The notes: generated by a model from the letters alone, not told the origin. Positions 36,665-47,572 are shown, numbered from the stretch's first letter. The stretch is 64,000 bases of DNA from Vibrio algivorus (GCF_002218005.2 NZ_AP018678.1:806001-870000), one strand, 5' to 3'. Numbers and translations are program-made.

Positions 36665-37597
36665 TTGGATAAAATTTTTATAGATGAAGCGGTATCAGAA
36701 CTGCATACCCTTCAAGACATGATTCGTTGGACAGTGAGTCGATTTAATGCGGCTGGTCTGTTTTATGGTCATGGCACAGATAACTCGTGGGATGAGGCTG
36801 TGCAATTAATTCTTCCAACTTTATATTTACCAATTGATGTTCCGCCGCATGTATTGAATTCCCGTTTAATTACCAGCGAGCGTATGCGCATCGTTGAGCG
36901 TGTTATTCAGCGTATTAACGAACGCACCCCAACCGCATACTTAACCAATAAAGCATGGTTCTGTGGTCTTGAGTTTTATGTCGATGAGCGTGTACTTGTA
37001 CCACGTTCACCAATCGGTGAGCTTATTCAACAGCAATTCCAGCCTTGGTTAATTGAAGAACCAACGCGCATTATGGATTTGTGTACTGGCAGTGGTTGTA
37101 TCGCAATTGCTTGTGCCTATGCTTTTGAAAATGCAGAAGTGGATGCCGTCGATATTTCACTTGATGCGTTGGAAGTGGCCGAACAAAATATTCATGATCA
37201 TGGCTTAGAACAGCAAGTGTACCCACTGCGTTCGGATCTCTTTAATGATATTCCGCAAGATAAATACAACATCATCGTGACCAATCCGCCGTATGTTGAC
37301 CAAGAAGATATGGACAGTTTGCCGGAAGAGTTTAAGCATGAACCTGAATTAGGCTTAGCAGCAGGTAGCGATGGCTTGAAACTGATGCGCCGTATTTTAG
37401 CCGATGCCCCGGACTACTTAACCGATAATGGTATTTTGATTTGCGAAGTGGGTAACTCTATGGTGCATGTGATGGATCAATATCCGCAAGTCCCATTTAC
37501 TTGGTTAGAATTTGAAAATGGTGGTCATGGTGTATTTCTATTAACTCGTGAACAACTAGTTGAACATGCTAGTGAGTTTTCAATTTATAAAAAATAG
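36665..37597 (+). CDS. prmB: Ribosomal protein L3 glutamine methyltransferase PrmB
   Basis: A 310-residue SAM-dependent methyltransferase that methylates a glutamine in ribosomal protein L3. SAM motif [14 protein letters not shown] and catalytic NPPY ([11 protein letters not shown]) are present. I chose a TTG start at 36665: GGAGG sits 6 bases upstream, and the protein then begins [10 protein letters not shown], which matches E. coli PrmB and its 310-residue length. Longer readings from 36638 lack conservation. A terminator follows the gene. Confidence 0.94.
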   Translation: MDKIFIDEAVSELHTLQDMIRWTVSRFNAAGLFYGHGTDNSWDEAVQLILPTLYLPIDVPPHVLNSRLITSERMRIVERVIQRINERTPTAYLTNKAWFCGLEFYVDERVLVPRSPIGELIQQQFQPWLIEEPTRIMDLCTGSGCIAIACAYAFENAEVDAVDISLDALEVAEQNIHDHGLEQQVYPLRSDLFNDIPQDKYNIIVTNPPYVDQEDMDSLPEEFKHEPELGLAAGSDGLKLMRRILADAPDYLTDNGILICEVGNSMVHVMDQYPQVPFTWLEFENGGHGVFLLTREQLVEHASEFSIYKK

Positions 37598-37625
37598 CCT
37601 TGATTAGCGATAGTTAAACTATGTA

Positions 37626-37660
37626 ATGCCAACCTTTCTTTATTTGCGGTTGGCATTTTT
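37626..37660 (+). terminator. Rho-independent terminator after prmB
   Basis: Stem ATGCCAACC / GGTTGGCAT with a loop of about 13 bases, followed by a run of T. Confidence 0.85.
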
Positions 37661-37703
37661 ATACCTGCCGCACTTGAGCATCAGCTCCAATTTGGTTGGG
37701 TAT
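37660..37703. repeat. Minimal ERIC-like end pair
   Basis: TATACCTGCC...CTCCAATTTGGTTGGGTAT: both ends of the ERIC-like element with the centre lost, 44 bases in all. Confidence 0.5.
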
Positions 37704-37812
37704 GTTAGGTGATTTCTGGCGAAGGCCACGATTATTTTTAAAAATAGGGTTTACAAGTTTAAGGCTTGACGACACTATCTATAAAAAGCAAAAGATTGAT
37801 TAAGAGGGATTC

Positions 37813-38898
37813 ATGGCAGGGAATAGTATTGGTCAGCATTTTCGAGTGACTACATTTGGCGAAAGCCACGGTAAAGCCTTAGGTTGTATTGTTGACGGTT
37901 GTCCTCCGGGATTACAAATATCAGAAGAAGATTTACAAAAAGATCTTGATCGTCGTCGTCCAGGTACTTCGCGTTATACCACCGCTCGTCGTGAACCCGA
38001 TGAAGTGGAGATTCTTTCAGGCGTATTTGAAGGACAAACTACTGGAACTTCGATTGGTTTAATGATTAAAAACACCGATCAGCGTTCGAAAGATTATTCT
38101 GAAATTATGGATAAGTTCCGTCCTGGTCACGCTGATTATACCTACCATCAAAAATATGGTGTACGTGATTATCGTGGTGGTGGCCGTTCTTCCGCTCGTG
38201 AAACCGCTATGCGTGTCGCGGCAGGTGGTATTGCTAAAAAGTATTTAAAGCAAGAGTTTGGGATTGAAGTTCGCGCTTATTTATCACAAATGGGTGATGT
38301 GACGATTGATAAAGTCGATTGGGATGAAATTGAGAAAAACCCGTTCTTCTGTCCGGATGTTGATAAAGTTGATGCACTCGATGAGTTAATCCGTGACTTG
38401 AAAAAGCAAGGTGACTCTATTGGAGCAAAACTTTCTGTCGTCGCAACTAATGTGCCGGTTGGTTTAGGTGAGCCTATTTTTGACCGCTTAGATGCCGATA
38501 TTGCGCATGCTTTAATGGGTATTAACGCAGTTAAAGGCGTTGAAATTGGTGATGGTTTCGCTGTTGCGAATCAAAAGGGTAGTCAACACCGTGATGAAAT
38601 GACTCCACAAGGTTTTAAATCTAATCATGCAGGCGGTATATTAGGTGGTATTTCTTCTGGACAAGATATTGTTGCTAGCATTGCATTGAAGCCGACCTCA
38701 AGTATTACCGTTCCGGGTGAAACCATTAATCGCCAAGGTGAATCGACTACTTTAATTACTAAAGGTCGTCATGATCCATGTGTTGGTATTCGTGCTGTCC
38801 CGATTGCTGAAGCGATGTTGGCGATTGTGTTGATGGACCATTTATTAAGACATCGCGGTCAAAATCATGGGGTGGCAACAGAGACACCGACTATTTAA
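37813..38898 (+). CDS. aroC: Chorismate synthase
   Basis: Converts 5-enolpyruvylshikimate 3-phosphate to chorismate, the last step of the shikimate pathway, using reduced FMN. 361 residues; N-terminal [23 protein letters not shown] with TTARREPD, and [20 protein letters not shown] are family signatures. GAGGG precedes the ATG. The gene is followed by a strong terminator. Confidence 0.97.
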   Translation: MAGNSIGQHFRVTTFGESHGKALGCIVDGCPPGLQISEEDLQKDLDRRRPGTSRYTTARREPDEVEILSGVFEGQTTGTSIGLMIKNTDQRSKDYSEIMDKFRPGHADYTYHQKYGVRDYRGGGRSSARETAMRVAAGGIAKKYLKQEFGIEVRAYLSQMGDVTIDKVDWDEIEKNPFFCPDVDKVDALDELIRDLKKQGDSIGAKLSVVATNVPVGLGEPIFDRLDADIAHALMGINAVKGVEIGDGFAVANQKGSQHRDEMTPQGFKSNHAGGILGGISSGQDIVASIALKPTSSITVPGETINRQGESTTLITKGRHDPCVGIRAVPIAEAMLAIVLMDHLLRHRGQNHGVATETPTI

Positions 38899-38933
38899 TT
38901 AACTTAATTGTTTATACCCAAGTAACTCACGCC

Positions 38934-38972
38934 AAGCGCCTTGAAATGTATATATTTCAAGGCGCTTTTGTA
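38934..38972 (+). terminator. Rho-independent terminator after aroC
   Basis: A long perfect stem AAGCGCCTTGAAAT / ATTTCAAGGCGCTT with a 6-base loop, followed by TTTT. Confidence 0.9.
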
Positions 38973-39084
38973 TGAAAAAAGAAACCTTACAGATTTCCAA
39001 TGACTATACTCATTAAGAGTAGGAATAATCTTACTTTTAAGGGAGAAGTGAATTTGATGTATTCACTTGAAAAGGAGATGCTTG

Positions 39085-41070
39085 ATGGGTGTTAGTCGTT
39101 TAGTCTTATCATGTTTTATCATTATTTTCCTGCTTGCGACCACAGGATGTGATAATAGTACTAGCAGTTTACCTTCTCAGTCGAGTCAAGAACCTATTCA
39201 GCCAGGCCACACAGTGAAGTTACCAGATGATAACCTTACTGGAGAAGACGATGGAGCGGATGAGGAGCCTAATGCTGAAGATAGTATTATCTTAACGGCG
39301 TTGACAGTCTCTCCAAGTAGCTCAACAGTTGCGACTAGTGAGCACGTTCAATTTCAAGCAACGGCTTCTTATTCTGATAACAGCTCCTCCATAGTGACAG
39401 ATGAAGTGATCTGGGAAAGTGGTGATACTAACCTTATTTCCATATTAGATTCCGGGATAGGTACGGCCATCAGCGCCGGTAATACGTTGATTCGTGCAAC
39501 ATTAACACAAAGTGGTGTAACTAAATCATCAGAAGTAGCGGTAACAATTACTGGTCCAACTTTAGTGGCAATTACTGTGTCACCTAAAAAGTTTTTGCTA
39601 CCTGCCTCAGTTAAAAAGCCACTGACAGCTATTGCTCAATACTCTGATGGCACAACTGAAAATATTACTGATCAAGTGATATGGAGTGCCTCTGCAACGA
39701 CCTTAAATAATCCCTTTCCACCCATGGGTTCTGATCCTATCTTTGTGATAGTTGATGAAAATGGGGTGGTATTTTGTGATGAGTTTGACGGAGATGATGA
39801 CCTCGACAATGACACGACTATTACCGCGACTTACCAAGGTATGCAAGATACCGCACAATTAACCGTTTTTGGTGCGGCTGTTGGAGCCATTAATGTTACC
39901 CCAACCGTGATCAGCTTAGAGAAAGGTTTTGTACAGCAGTTTACTGCAACTGCCTTGTTAGGTATGCAAGGGTTTGCAAGCTCAACCGATGTGACTCAAG
40001 TTTCTGGTGATAACTCTTATTACTCTGATTGGGGGTGGAGCTCTTCTGATCCTAGTGTTGTCAGTATTGATCGATTAACGGGTGTTGCCACAGTATTGAG
40101 GGCAACTGCTACTCCGGTTGAAATAACTTTCGATCGTGAGAATAGCTCGGGCTTTGCTATGTTGCAAATTAGCGATGTCACCCTTGAAAGCATAACGATA
40201 GAGCCATTGTCTAATCACTTACTTCAAGGTACGACAGAGCGTATTCAAATTCTGGCAAGCTACAGCAATGGTACAGTGAAAGATATTTCCGCACAGCCAT
40301 TACTAACCTTATCAGCTAACGATGAAAGTATTATTAATATCATGGAAGACAATCAATTGTATGCTAATCAAGAGGGAGTCACCTCACTGGTTGCCAGTTT
40401 TGATGGTATTACTTCGGCACCAGTAGAAATAACAGTAGAAGATATCGCACTTGAAAGTATTTCTGTTGAGCCGACCAGCCTGTCATTAGCTAAAGGAACT
40501 TATGGTCAATTGATGGCAACCGCGACCTATAGCGATGGAACAATTCGCGATATTACTCGTCAAGCGAATTGGATAACCGCAGAATCTGATGCGGTGTCAG
40601 TTAATGGCTTTGGTAAAGTAATAACTAATGATATGCCTAGTAATGCTAATAGTGTTGAGGTAAGAGTGACATTTCGTGGCCATGGTTCTACGAGTAGCAT
40701 TATGGTTAAAGATGTCGCTCCACTGGGGCTAGATGCATCAGTTGAGCCAACTCAATTATCAGTTGGTGAAAAGGGTAAAATTACCATTACCGCGACATTT
40801 GCTGATGGTACGAGCCAAGATGTCACTGAGTCAGCTTTTATAACTTCTTATTTTGCTCCTTTGACGGTGACAAGAGATGGAGTGATTGAAGCTTGGGTAG
40901 AAGGTGATTACTTTCTGATTTATGGCTATGGATTTTCGTATGGCTATACCAGCCCTGGTGTTTATGACGGTGTGGCGTTTGGCTACGATTATGGTTATGA
41001 CATAGCCTTACCATCGGGAGGTTCTACACCTTTTGGTACCACTGAAATGGTAGTAGTTAGTAATCCATAA
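39085..41070 (+). CDS. Lipoprotein with about six bacterial Ig-like (Big2) repeats
   Basis: A 661-residue predicted lipoprotein. The signal peptide ends at C22 (ATTGC) with Asp at +2, which in E. coli tends to keep lipoproteins in the inner membrane. Next comes an acidic linker, then about six Big2-type modules that begin LTVSP, ITVSP, INVTP, ITIEP, ISVEP and SVEP and contain a YSDGT or FADGT turn. The tail is rich in Tyr and Gly (YGYGFSYGY, GYDYGYD). I chose ATG 39085 behind AAGGAGA. Family members are surface or adhesion-type proteins, but no function is established. It lies where E. coli carries mepA. Confidence 0.82.
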   Translation: MGVSRLVLSCFIIIFLLATTGCDNSTSSLPSQSSQEPIQPGHTVKLPDDNLTGEDDGADEEPNAEDSIILTALTVSPSSSTVATSEHVQFQATASYSDNSSSIVTDEVIWESGDTNLISILDSGIGTAISAGNTLIRATLTQSGVTKSSEVAVTITGPTLVAITVSPKKFLLPASVKKPLTAIAQYSDGTTENITDQVIWSASATTLNNPFPPMGSDPIFVIVDENGVVFCDEFDGDDDLDNDTTITATYQGMQDTAQLTVFGAAVGAINVTPTVISLEKGFVQQFTATALLGMQGFASSTDVTQVSGDNSYYSDWGWSSSDPSVVSIDRLTGVATVLRATATPVEITFDRENSSGFAMLQISDVTLESITIEPLSNHLLQGTTERIQILASYSNGTVKDISAQPLLTLSANDESIINIMEDNQLYANQEGVTSLVASFDGITSAPVEITVEDIALESISVEPTSLSLAKGTYGQLMATATYSDGTIRDITRQANWITAESDAVSVNGFGKVITNDMPSNANSVEVRVTFRGHGSTSSIMVKDVAPLGLDASVEPTQLSVGEKGKITITATFADGTSQDVTESAFITSYFAPLTVTRDGVIEAWVEGDYFLIYGYGFSYGYTSPGVYDGVAFGYDYGYDIALPSGGSTPFGTTEMVVVSNP

Positions 41071-41168
41071 CTATATGTAATTAGATAGTTTATTGTGTAT
41101 GCCTGTCATGTTTTTGTGGGTTAGATTACCGCTTTGGTGAGTTATCAATTAATGGAAAGCAACAACAA

Positions 41169-41212
41169 TGCCAGCAGAAGCACCTTTGCTGGCATTGCCT
41201 TTGTTTTATTTG
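41169..41212. terminator. Terminator between lipoprotein and TRIC-type gene
   Basis: Stem AATGCCAGCA / TGCTGGCATT with a 9-base loop, then a T-rich tract on the plus strand; convergent genes flank it. Confidence 0.8.
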
Positions 41213-41232
41213 ACATTCAGGTAATATGACTT

Positions 41233-41856
41233 TTAATGCACCGAGCCTTCAACTTTGAGTTGGAATACTGGTAAGCGCCAATTAAAGCGAACCGAAGCCA
41301 TACGTAGTAAATAGCCTGAAACTAGGCTCACAATAATCGTCATGTTTTCATCTACACCATAATGCTGTAGCAATAAATATAACCCTGCGACAACCATTGA
41401 AACAGAAGCATATAACTCTTGATGTAAAACTAATGGAGCTTGTCGACAAATTAAGTCACGCAATAGTCCTCCAAATACACCAGTTATGATGGCTGCCACG
41501 ATACAAATACCAAAATGTAGTCCCATATTGATACCGACTTGGCAACCAATAATGCTAAAAGCGGCAAGACCTAATGCATCTAAGCGAATGAAAACGCCTT
41601 TAAATTTGACTACCCATTTCGCTAACCAAGTGGTTAAGATCCCCGCAAGGCAAGTGATCAATAAATACTCAGGATGTTTAACCCAAGTTAAAGGGTAATG
41701 GCCTAATAAAATGTCACGTACGCTACCGCCGCCGATTGCCGTAGCACTTGCCACCAACATCACGCCAAACCAGTCCATGTTTTTACGACCAGCACTTAAT
41801 GCGCCGGTCATGGCTTCTGCTGTAATACCAATAATATAAATAATGCTTAATAACAT
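41233..41856 (-). CDS. Trimeric intracellular cation channel (TRIC/UPF0126) family protein
   Basis: A 207-residue membrane protein with about seven segments, made of two repeats each carrying a glycine-rich motif: TAIGGGSVRDILLG and GVFGGLLRDLICRQ. E. coli YicG/YadS belong to the same family, and bacterial members form potassium-permeable trimers. GGTGAG precedes the ATG. It is transcribed away from epmC. Confidence 0.9.
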   Translation of the reverse strand: MLLSIIYIIGITAEAMTGALSAGRKNMDWFGVMLVASATAIGGGSVRDILLGHYPLTWVKHPEYLLITCLAGILTTWLAKWVVKFKGVFIRLDALGLAAFSIIGCQVGINMGLHFGICIVAAIITGVFGGLLRDLICRQAPLVLHQELYASVSMVVAGLYLLLQHYGVDENMTIIVSLVSGYLLRMASVRFNWRLPVFQLKVEGSVH

Positions 41857-42107
41857 GGCATTCTCACCGTTGTTAGGTCTGAAATAAGGGCGTGATTGTA
41901 TGCGTTCTATAACAGGCTGGCGAATGAGAATTATCGTGATTTTTGGGCTTGATTGATTAGAAAAAATAATGGGTTTGCAATTTTGTTATGCTGGCTTTAT
42001 AGGTGGGTTACATTTGAATCATCGAGTTGGGGGTGGCGAGACTTTACCTTACAGGTAAAAGTAAGGACAATAGCGGATATGTTCCTTTGTATGTTGTAAT
42101 TAATTTA

Positions 42108-42653
42108 ATGAGCTCTAATCAACATCGCCATACTCCAGAGGCGATTATTTCACTATTTAATCAGACTTTTTATCACTCCTATAACACTAAGTTGGTGCGT
42201 GGTGATGATGAGCCTATTTATTTACCTGCAGATGAGAATGTAGATTATCACCGCATTATTTTTGCTCATGGCTTTTTTGCTTCAGCCATGCATGAAATCG
42301 CGCATTGGTGTGTCGCAGGGCCTGAGCGCCGCTTATTAGAGGATTTTGGCTATTGGTATGAACCCGACGGTCGAACTGAGGAAGTGCAAGCTGAGTTTGA
42401 AAAAGTAGAAATACGTCCTCAGGCGTATGAATGGATATTATCAGTTAGTGCTGGCTTTCCATTTTCAGTGAGTTGTGACAATTTAAATGGTGATTTTGAA
42501 CCAGACCGTTTAACGTTTATGGAGAAAGTTCATCAAGAAGTGATGCAAATTTTACAACAAGGATTACCAGTACGTGTTGCTATGTTATCGAATGCGTTAC
42601 AATCACATTATCAAGTACCACCACTTAAAGCTGAGCAATTCGTCGTGGTTTAA
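42108..42653 (+). CDS. epmC: Elongation factor P hydroxylase EpmC
   Basis: Hydroxylates the lysyl-lysine of elongation factor P after EpmA and EpmB act. 181 residues, close to the 182 of E. coli YfcM. Conserved: KLVRGDDEPIYLPADENVDY, the metal motif AMHEIAHWC, FGYWYEPDGR and NLNGDFEPDR. I chose ATG 42108 (MSSNQHRH) to match the family; in-frame extension to TTG 42027 adds 27 residues that look unrelated. A short palindrome (TTTACCTTACAGGTAAA) lies upstream near 42044-42060. Confidence 0.9.
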   Translation: MSSNQHRHTPEAIISLFNQTFYHSYNTKLVRGDDEPIYLPADENVDYHRIIFAHGFFASAMHEIAHWCVAGPERRLLEDFGYWYEPDGRTEEVQAEFEKVEIRPQAYEWILSVSAGFPFSVSCDNLNGDFEPDRLTFMEKVHQEVMQILQQGLPVRVAMLSNALQSHYQVPPLKAEQFVVV

Positions 42654-42679
42654 TTAGTCTGAATACAGTAGAGAGCAAG

Positions 42680-42943
42680 ATGATTATACAATTGGAAGAA
42701 AAACTTCTGGAAGCTATTGACCAAACAGTGGCAACGGCATCTGACGATGAGTTGTTTGCTGGTGGTTATTTAAGAGGACACATCTCTCTTTCTGCTGCTG
42801 ATTGTGAAGCAGAAAATGTTCAAGATGTTGAGGTGTTTAAGCAGCGCATTCAAGATAGTTTAGATCAAGCACGTAATGAACTCACGCCAGCAGATCAAGT
42901 GATTGTAGCCGATATGTGGCACTCGCTTAGCGCTAAAATTTAG
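42680..42943 (+). CDS. yfcL: YfcL family protein
   Basis: An 87-residue small cytoplasmic protein with DDELFAGGYLRGHISL and ELTPADQVIVADMWHSL, as in E. coli YfcL. The function is unknown. It directly follows epmC (26-base gap), the same pair as in E. coli, and AGAG precedes its ATG. Confidence 0.88.
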   Translation: MIIQLEEKLLEAIDQTVATASDDELFAGGYLRGHISLSAADCEAENVQDVEVFKQRIQDSLDQARNELTPADQVIVADMWHSLSAKI

Positions 42944-43054
42944 TCGTTCTGATTTTTTGAACAAGTTGATATAGGAAGTTGTCTGGTAAGCGATGAGTAA
43001 TATCGTAAAGTAATATCCATCGTAAACAACAACTAGTTTTGATAGGGAATAGTT

Positions 43055-43582
43055 ATGAAAATTATCGCATTCGGTGCAAGTACAAGTTTTAATTCAATTA
43101 ATAAAGCATTAGCCACTTATACCGCTAATCTTGTTGATGGTGCAGAAGTTGAAGTGTTAGATCTTAATGATTTCCCAGTTCCACTATTTAGTGAAGATAC
43201 GGAAAAAGAAGTCGGTCGCCCAGACAGTGCTCAGGCTTACTTTGCAAAATTAGAAAGTGCCGATGCATTTGTGATTTCTTTTGCTGAGCATAACGGTACT
43301 TATACTGCAGCTTATAAAAACTTGTTTGATTGGGCATCTCGTATTAATCAACAAATGTTTGCTCATAAGCCCGCTGTTTATCTTTCAACTAGCCCAGGCC
43401 CTGGTGGCGCACAAAGTGTTTTAGCTCAAGCGGTTGGTTCAGCTGCTTTCTTTCACGCTGAAGTGAAAGCATCCGTTTCAGTACCAAGCTTTTATGATGT
43501 GTTTGATATGGAAAATGGCGAAGTGACGGATACTGACATTGCTAAGAAACTAGCGGATGCCGCGGCAAGTTTAAAAGCGTAA
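43055..43582 (+). CDS. NADPH-dependent FMN reductase-like oxidoreductase
   Basis: A 175-residue flavodoxin-fold protein: IIAFGASTSFNSINKALA at the start binds the FMN phosphate, and FVISFAEHNGTYTAAYKNLFDWAS holds the NGTYT loop typical of NAD(P)H:quinone or FMN reductases. It is probably a cytosolic redox enzyme; the electron acceptor is unknown. It lies between yfcL and mnmC and ends at a strong terminator. Confidence 0.88.
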   Translation: MKIIAFGASTSFNSINKALATYTANLVDGAEVEVLDLNDFPVPLFSEDTEKEVGRPDSAQAYFAKLESADAFVISFAEHNGTYTAAYKNLFDWASRINQQMFAHKPAVYLSTSPGPGGAQSVLAQAVGSAAFFHAEVKASVSVPSFYDVFDMENGEVTDTDIAKKLADAAASLKA

Positions 43583-43618
43583 TTCGCTTATTTGAACAGG
43601 CATCATGAAGGATATTAA

Positions 43619-43657
43619 AAAACGGGATGAACTGTGATGGTTCATCCCGTTTTTATA
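43619..43657. terminator. Terminator between the flavin reductase and mnmC
   Basis: A 14-bp perfect stem AAAACGGGATGAAC / GTTCATCCCGTTTT with a 7-base loop and a T tract on the plus strand; on the minus strand A-run symmetry could also serve mnmC. Confidence 0.9.
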
Positions 43658-43740
43658 TTGTGTAGTTTCTAGGGTCTGTTGACCTTTTGTGATTGTTTTT
43701 GCAGAGAATTGTTGGGTATTTGAACAAGGCAGAGACTAGA

Positions 43741-45840
43741 TCACTCTTCAGTGATCGGTCGACCTTTTAGCATTTTTCGAACCCACATTCTTGCTGGATG
43801 AATTTTTTCTAATACTTCGAGTGGTAAGGGAAGTGGATCACCGGATATTTGTGAGGCCAGTACTTCGGCTAATAATGGCGCAGAGCACAACCCACGAGCA
43901 CCTAGCCCCACCATACAAAATAAATTTGGATAATGCGGGATATCTGGCATTAAATCGGGGCGTTTACGTAGAATTTGTGGATCAAGTTTGGCGTAACTTT
44001 CTACAACAGGTTCGAATTTAAACACATTGCCAACAAAAGGTAGGTGATCTCGGGTGACACTGCGAATGCCTTGTCGAGAAAGGTTTTCACTGGTATCAAC
44101 CTCATTCGGCCAGGATTGATTTGGTAAGCATTGCTTTAAACGCTCGCCGTTACTGAGTTGCGCTTCTGGATCAAATGCTTGATCGATATTATTTCTATCA
44201 TAGCTTGCGCCAATACAATGATGACCGTTATTGGGATTTTGCGGAGTCATATAGCCGTCATAGCACAAGACGGTTTTGAGCTTACTCAACGATTCTGTCG
44301 TTGGGATATGGCTGACTTGTCCTTTCACCGACGTTGCCGCAATCGCTTTTAATTGCTCAAAGCGAGAAAATTGATGGCCGTTTGCAACGACTACCGATTG
44401 GTGTTGGAAATTCTTGTGTGAATGATGAAGTGTCCAAGTTTGCTCAGCTTCATCATAAGACAGCGATTCAATTCGAGTATTAAAATGAACCTCAACGTTT
44501 GGCTGCTGCCCGCTTTCTTGCTGTTCATTTTTTTGCTGCGATAGCTCATAAATAATCGCTTGTGTGAGTTGCTGCGGGCATAACCAGCCGCCAAGTGGGT
44601 AATGGATGCTTTCTTGGTCGATATCTAAACCGATGACTTGCTCTGTTTGTTCTGCGGTTAGACTATGCAGTAATTCCTGTGGGTAGTCATTAAGCAGCAT
44701 TTTATCGAGCTTTTTCTTGGCTTTATCACTCCAAGCTAGTTGAGTGACACCACATAAGTCGTAATCAAATTCAAGTTGTTGAGCGGCTTGCTTAACCAAT
44801 TGGCGGGCAAACAGAAAAGCCGGCGCAAAGAAACGATTGAGTGGTGATTCGGGCTCTGCAATGAGTGGATAAAGCGCTCCTTGTCGATTCCCTGAAGCAC
44901 CTAACGCTGGTTTATTATCTTCACAATAAAGGCTAACGCTATGACCTCGACGATATAACGCTAACGCTAATGTGGCACTAGCAACTCCCCCACCGATAAT
45001 TGCAATAGGTTGTAGGCGATCAAATTGATCGATAGGGTAACGTTGAAACCAAGGAGCAAAAGTGTTTTTGGCGAACGTCTGCTGTTTGGCTAATGACGGC
45101 TGTAATGTGCCAGCAATCATTTCACGTTTAGTACCAAAGCCTTTGACTTTTTTCATGTCAAATCCAGCTTCAATTAATCCACGACGGACAAACCCTGCTG
45201 CAGTAAACGTTGCACATGTTCCTCCAGCTTTGGTTAAGCGGGCCATGTGTTTAAACAAAGCATCATTCCACATATCTTGATTTTTACTTGGCGCAAAGCC
45301 ATCTAAGAACCAAGCATTAACAAGGCCGGCTTCGGTTTGAGCGAGTTTTGGCAGATTGTCATGGATATCACCAAACCATAAGTCTAACGTGATCATGCCA
45401 TCGGCGAGTATTAAACGATGACATTCTGGTACTGCAATAGGGTAGTGTGCTTGGAGTTGTTTCGCGTAGTCAGTAAGTTCTGGCCAAGCGGCATGAGCTT
45501 TAACCAGATCATCAATATGGACTGGGAACTTTTCGAAACTAATAAAATGTAATTGAGTTAATGGTGAATCAGGTTGGTTTTGCTTAAATGTTTCAAACTC
45601 TTTCCAAACCGCGAGAAAATTAAGCCCAGTACCAAACCCAGTTTCAGCAATAATGAAACGAGATTGAGAGGCTTGTTGCCAACGCATAGGTAGATGATTT
45701 TGCTGAATGAATACATAGCGGCTTTCTTCCAATCCATTAGCGTTCGAGAAGTAAACATCGTCAAATTGGTGGGAAACGGGAGTACCGGATTCATTCCAAT
45801 CCAGTTGGGCATTTTTGATCACGCGGATATTACCTGTCAT
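43741..45840 (-). CDS. mnmC: Bifunctional tRNA modification enzyme MnmC
   Basis: Completes mnm5s2U34 synthesis in tRNA. The N-terminal domain (about 1-250) is the SAM methyltransferase, with [12 protein letters not shown] and [17 protein letters not shown]. The C-terminal domain begins with an FAD motif, [17 protein letters not shown] (about 280), and removes the carboxymethyl group. 699 residues fits the fused family form. As in E. coli it is next to fabB, in divergent orientation. Confidence 0.95.
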   Translation of the reverse strand: MTGNIRVIKNAQLDWNESGTPVSHQFDDVYFSNANGLEESRYVFIQQNHLPMRWQQASQSRFIIAETGFGTGLNFLAVWKEFETFKQNQPDSPLTQLHFISFEKFPVHIDDLVKAHAAWPELTDYAKQLQAHYPIAVPECHRLILADGMITLDLWFGDIHDNLPKLAQTEAGLVNAWFLDGFAPSKNQDMWNDALFKHMARLTKAGGTCATFTAAGFVRRGLIEAGFDMKKVKGFGTKREMIAGTLQPSLAKQQTFAKNTFAPWFQRYPIDQFDRLQPIAIIGGGVASATLALALYRRGHSVSLYCEDNKPALGASGNRQGALYPLIAEPESPLNRFFAPAFLFARQLVKQAAQQLEFDYDLCGVTQLAWSDKAKKKLDKMLLNDYPQELLHSLTAEQTEQVIGLDIDQESIHYPLGGWLCPQQLTQAIIYELSQQKNEQQESGQQPNVEVHFNTRIESLSYDEAEQTWTLHHSHKNFQHQSVVVANGHQFSRFEQLKAIAATSVKGQVSHIPTTESLSKLKTVLCYDGYMTPQNPNNGHHCIGASYDRNNIDQAFDPEAQLSNGERLKQCLPNQSWPNEVDTSENLSRQGIRSVTRDHLPFVGNVFKFEPVVESYAKLDPQILRKRPDLMPDIPHYPNLFCMVGLGARGLCSAPLLAEVLASQISGDPLPLPLEVLEKIHPARMWVRKMLKGRPITEE

Positions 45841-46136
45841 TTTGTATCAATTTGGAGCTATTATATACTCAAGTGATCTTAAAATGCAGAGTAGTTGGTG
45901 TTCTACTGATATAAGCAATGAAGTGTTGAGTTAAACTCAGCTTTCATCATGTCACGCTTTTCGTTAGCATGGCGATCAGGATCAACACACATGTTAAATC
46001 GGTTCGATAAACTGAAAGTAATGTAACCGATAGTGAATAAAATTTACTCACGAGAGTTAGGGTATCAAGGAAAGCTGACCACTTATTTTGTTAAGTCAGT
46101 TATCATTAAGCGATTTTTGAATTATAGGAACGTCAC
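45841..46136. other. Divergent mnmC-fabB intergenic region
   Basis: Contains a decayed end of the TATACCCAAGT repeat family at about 45862-45890 and a FadR-like half site (TGACCACTT, 46076-46084) upstream of fabB. No coding sequence was seen. The half site alone is weak evidence for fatty-acid control. Confidence 0.35.
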
Positions 46137-47360
46137 ATGAAACGAGCCGTCATCACTGGCCTAGGCATTGTATCTAGTATTGGTAATAACGTAGAAGAAG
46201 TTTTAGCCTCTTTAAAAACAGGAAAATCTGGCATCACAGGTTCAGAGCAATTTAAAGAAGCGGGTCTACGCTCTCAAGTTTGGGGTGAGTTAAAAATCAA
46301 CCCAAGTGAGCATATCGATCGTAAACAAATGCGCTTTATGGGTGATACCGCCTCTTTTGCCTACCTAGCTATGCAGCAAGCGATTGAAGATTCGAAGCTA
46401 ACAGACGAGCAAGTCTCAAATGACCGCACTGGTCTAGTTGCTGGTTCTGGTGGTATTTCTTCTCAAAACCAAGTGGTTTCTGTCGATACTCTGCGTGAAA
46501 AAGGCGTTAAGCGTATTGGTCCATACATGGTCCCACGTACGATGGCATCATCAGTTTCTGCATGCCTTGCTACACCATTTAAAATTCGCGGTGTTAACTA
46601 CAGCATCAGTTCTGCTTGTGCGACATCAGCACACTGTATCGGCCACGCACTTGAGCTTATTCAATTAGGTAAACAAGATGTTGTGTTTGCTGGCGGCGGT
46701 GAAGAGCTTCACTGGTCATCTGCAATGATGTTTGATGCGATGGGTGCACTTTCTACTAAGTATAATGAAACACCAGAACGTGCTTCTCGTACTTATGATG
46801 CAGACCGCGATGGTTTTGTTATTTCTGGTGGCGGCGGTATGGTCGTTATCGAAGAGCTAGAGCATGCACTTGCTCGTGGCGCAAAAATCTACGGCGAAAT
46901 CGTAGGTTACGGCGCGACTTCTGATGGCTACGACATGGTAGCGCCATCAGGTGAAGGCGCAGTGCGTTGCATGAAGATGGCAATGCAAAATGTAGATGCT
47001 ATCGACTACGTAAACACGCACGGCACTTCAACGCCAGTTGGTGATGTGAAAGAGCTTGGTGCAATCCAAGAAGTATTTGGTAAAGACAGCGGCGGCAAAT
47101 GCCCTGCGATTTCTGCAACTAAAGCAATGACGGGTCACGCACTAGGTGCGGCAGGCGTTCATGAGGCAATTTACTCAACTTTAATGCTTGATAATAACTT
47201 CATTGCACCAAGCATTAACGTAGAAACGTTAGATCCAGCAGCTGAAGGTCTAGATATCGTAACAGCACCACGTGAACAAGAGCTGAAGACAGTCATGTCA
47301 AACAGCTTTGGTTTCGGTGGTACTAACGCAACATTAGTGATTAAAAAATACGAAGCTTAA
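46137..47360 (+). CDS. fabB: 3-oxoacyl-ACP synthase I
   Basis: Condensing enzyme (KAS I) that elongates acyl chains and is needed for unsaturated fatty acid synthesis. 407 residues; nucleophile C161 in [10 protein letters not shown], and active-site His residues in [12 protein letters not shown] and [12 protein letters not shown]. The C-terminal [14 protein letters not shown] is conserved. It is a single-gene unit, ending in an ERIC-like repeat and a terminator. Confidence 0.96.
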   Translation: MKRAVITGLGIVSSIGNNVEEVLASLKTGKSGITGSEQFKEAGLRSQVWGELKINPSEHIDRKQMRFMGDTASFAYLAMQQAIEDSKLTDEQVSNDRTGLVAGSGGISSQNQVVSVDTLREKGVKRIGPYMVPRTMASSVSACLATPFKIRGVNYSISSACATSAHCIGHALELIQLGKQDVVFAGGGEELHWSSAMMFDAMGALSTKYNETPERASRTYDADRDGFVISGGGGMVVIEELEHALARGAKIYGEIVGYGATSDGYDMVAPSGEGAVRCMKMAMQNVDAIDYVNTHGTSTPVGDVKELGAIQEVFGKDSGGKCPAISATKAMTGHALGAAGVHEAIYSTLMLDNNFIAPSINVETLDPAAEGLDIVTAPREQELKTVMSNSFGFGGTNATLVIKKYEA

Positions 47361-47362
47361 TT

Positions 47363-47486
47363 CTCTTCGTAATTGAAGCTGCAGCTTTGTCGACGGCGTT
47401 TATTCGCCCCAATCACTTAGGCTAGCTAAGCTCATGGGGACTTATTCACTTGTCCCTTCACTGCAACTCCAATTACTTTGAGAATA
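47363..47486. repeat. ERIC-like intergenic repeat, second copy
   Basis: A 124-bp element with GAAGCTGCAGCTTTG in the left arm, GCTCATGGGG in the centre and CTGCAACTCCAATTACTT at the right, matching the copy at 31304. Its outermost TATACCC ends have decayed (TCTTCGT and GAGAATA). Confidence 0.7.
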
Positions 47487-47507
47487 ATCGCGACATTTAG
47501 AGTAAAT

Positions 47508-47537
47508 AATCCTCGGCTTCGGTCGGGGATTTTTTTA
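47508..47537 (+). terminator. Rho-independent terminator after fabB
   Basis: Stem AATCCTCG / CGGGGATT (one G-U pair) around GCTTCGGT, followed by seven T bases. Confidence 0.8.
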
Positions 47538-47572
47538 TTATTAAAGAAATTAGTTGTTCATGAGTGTAAAAA

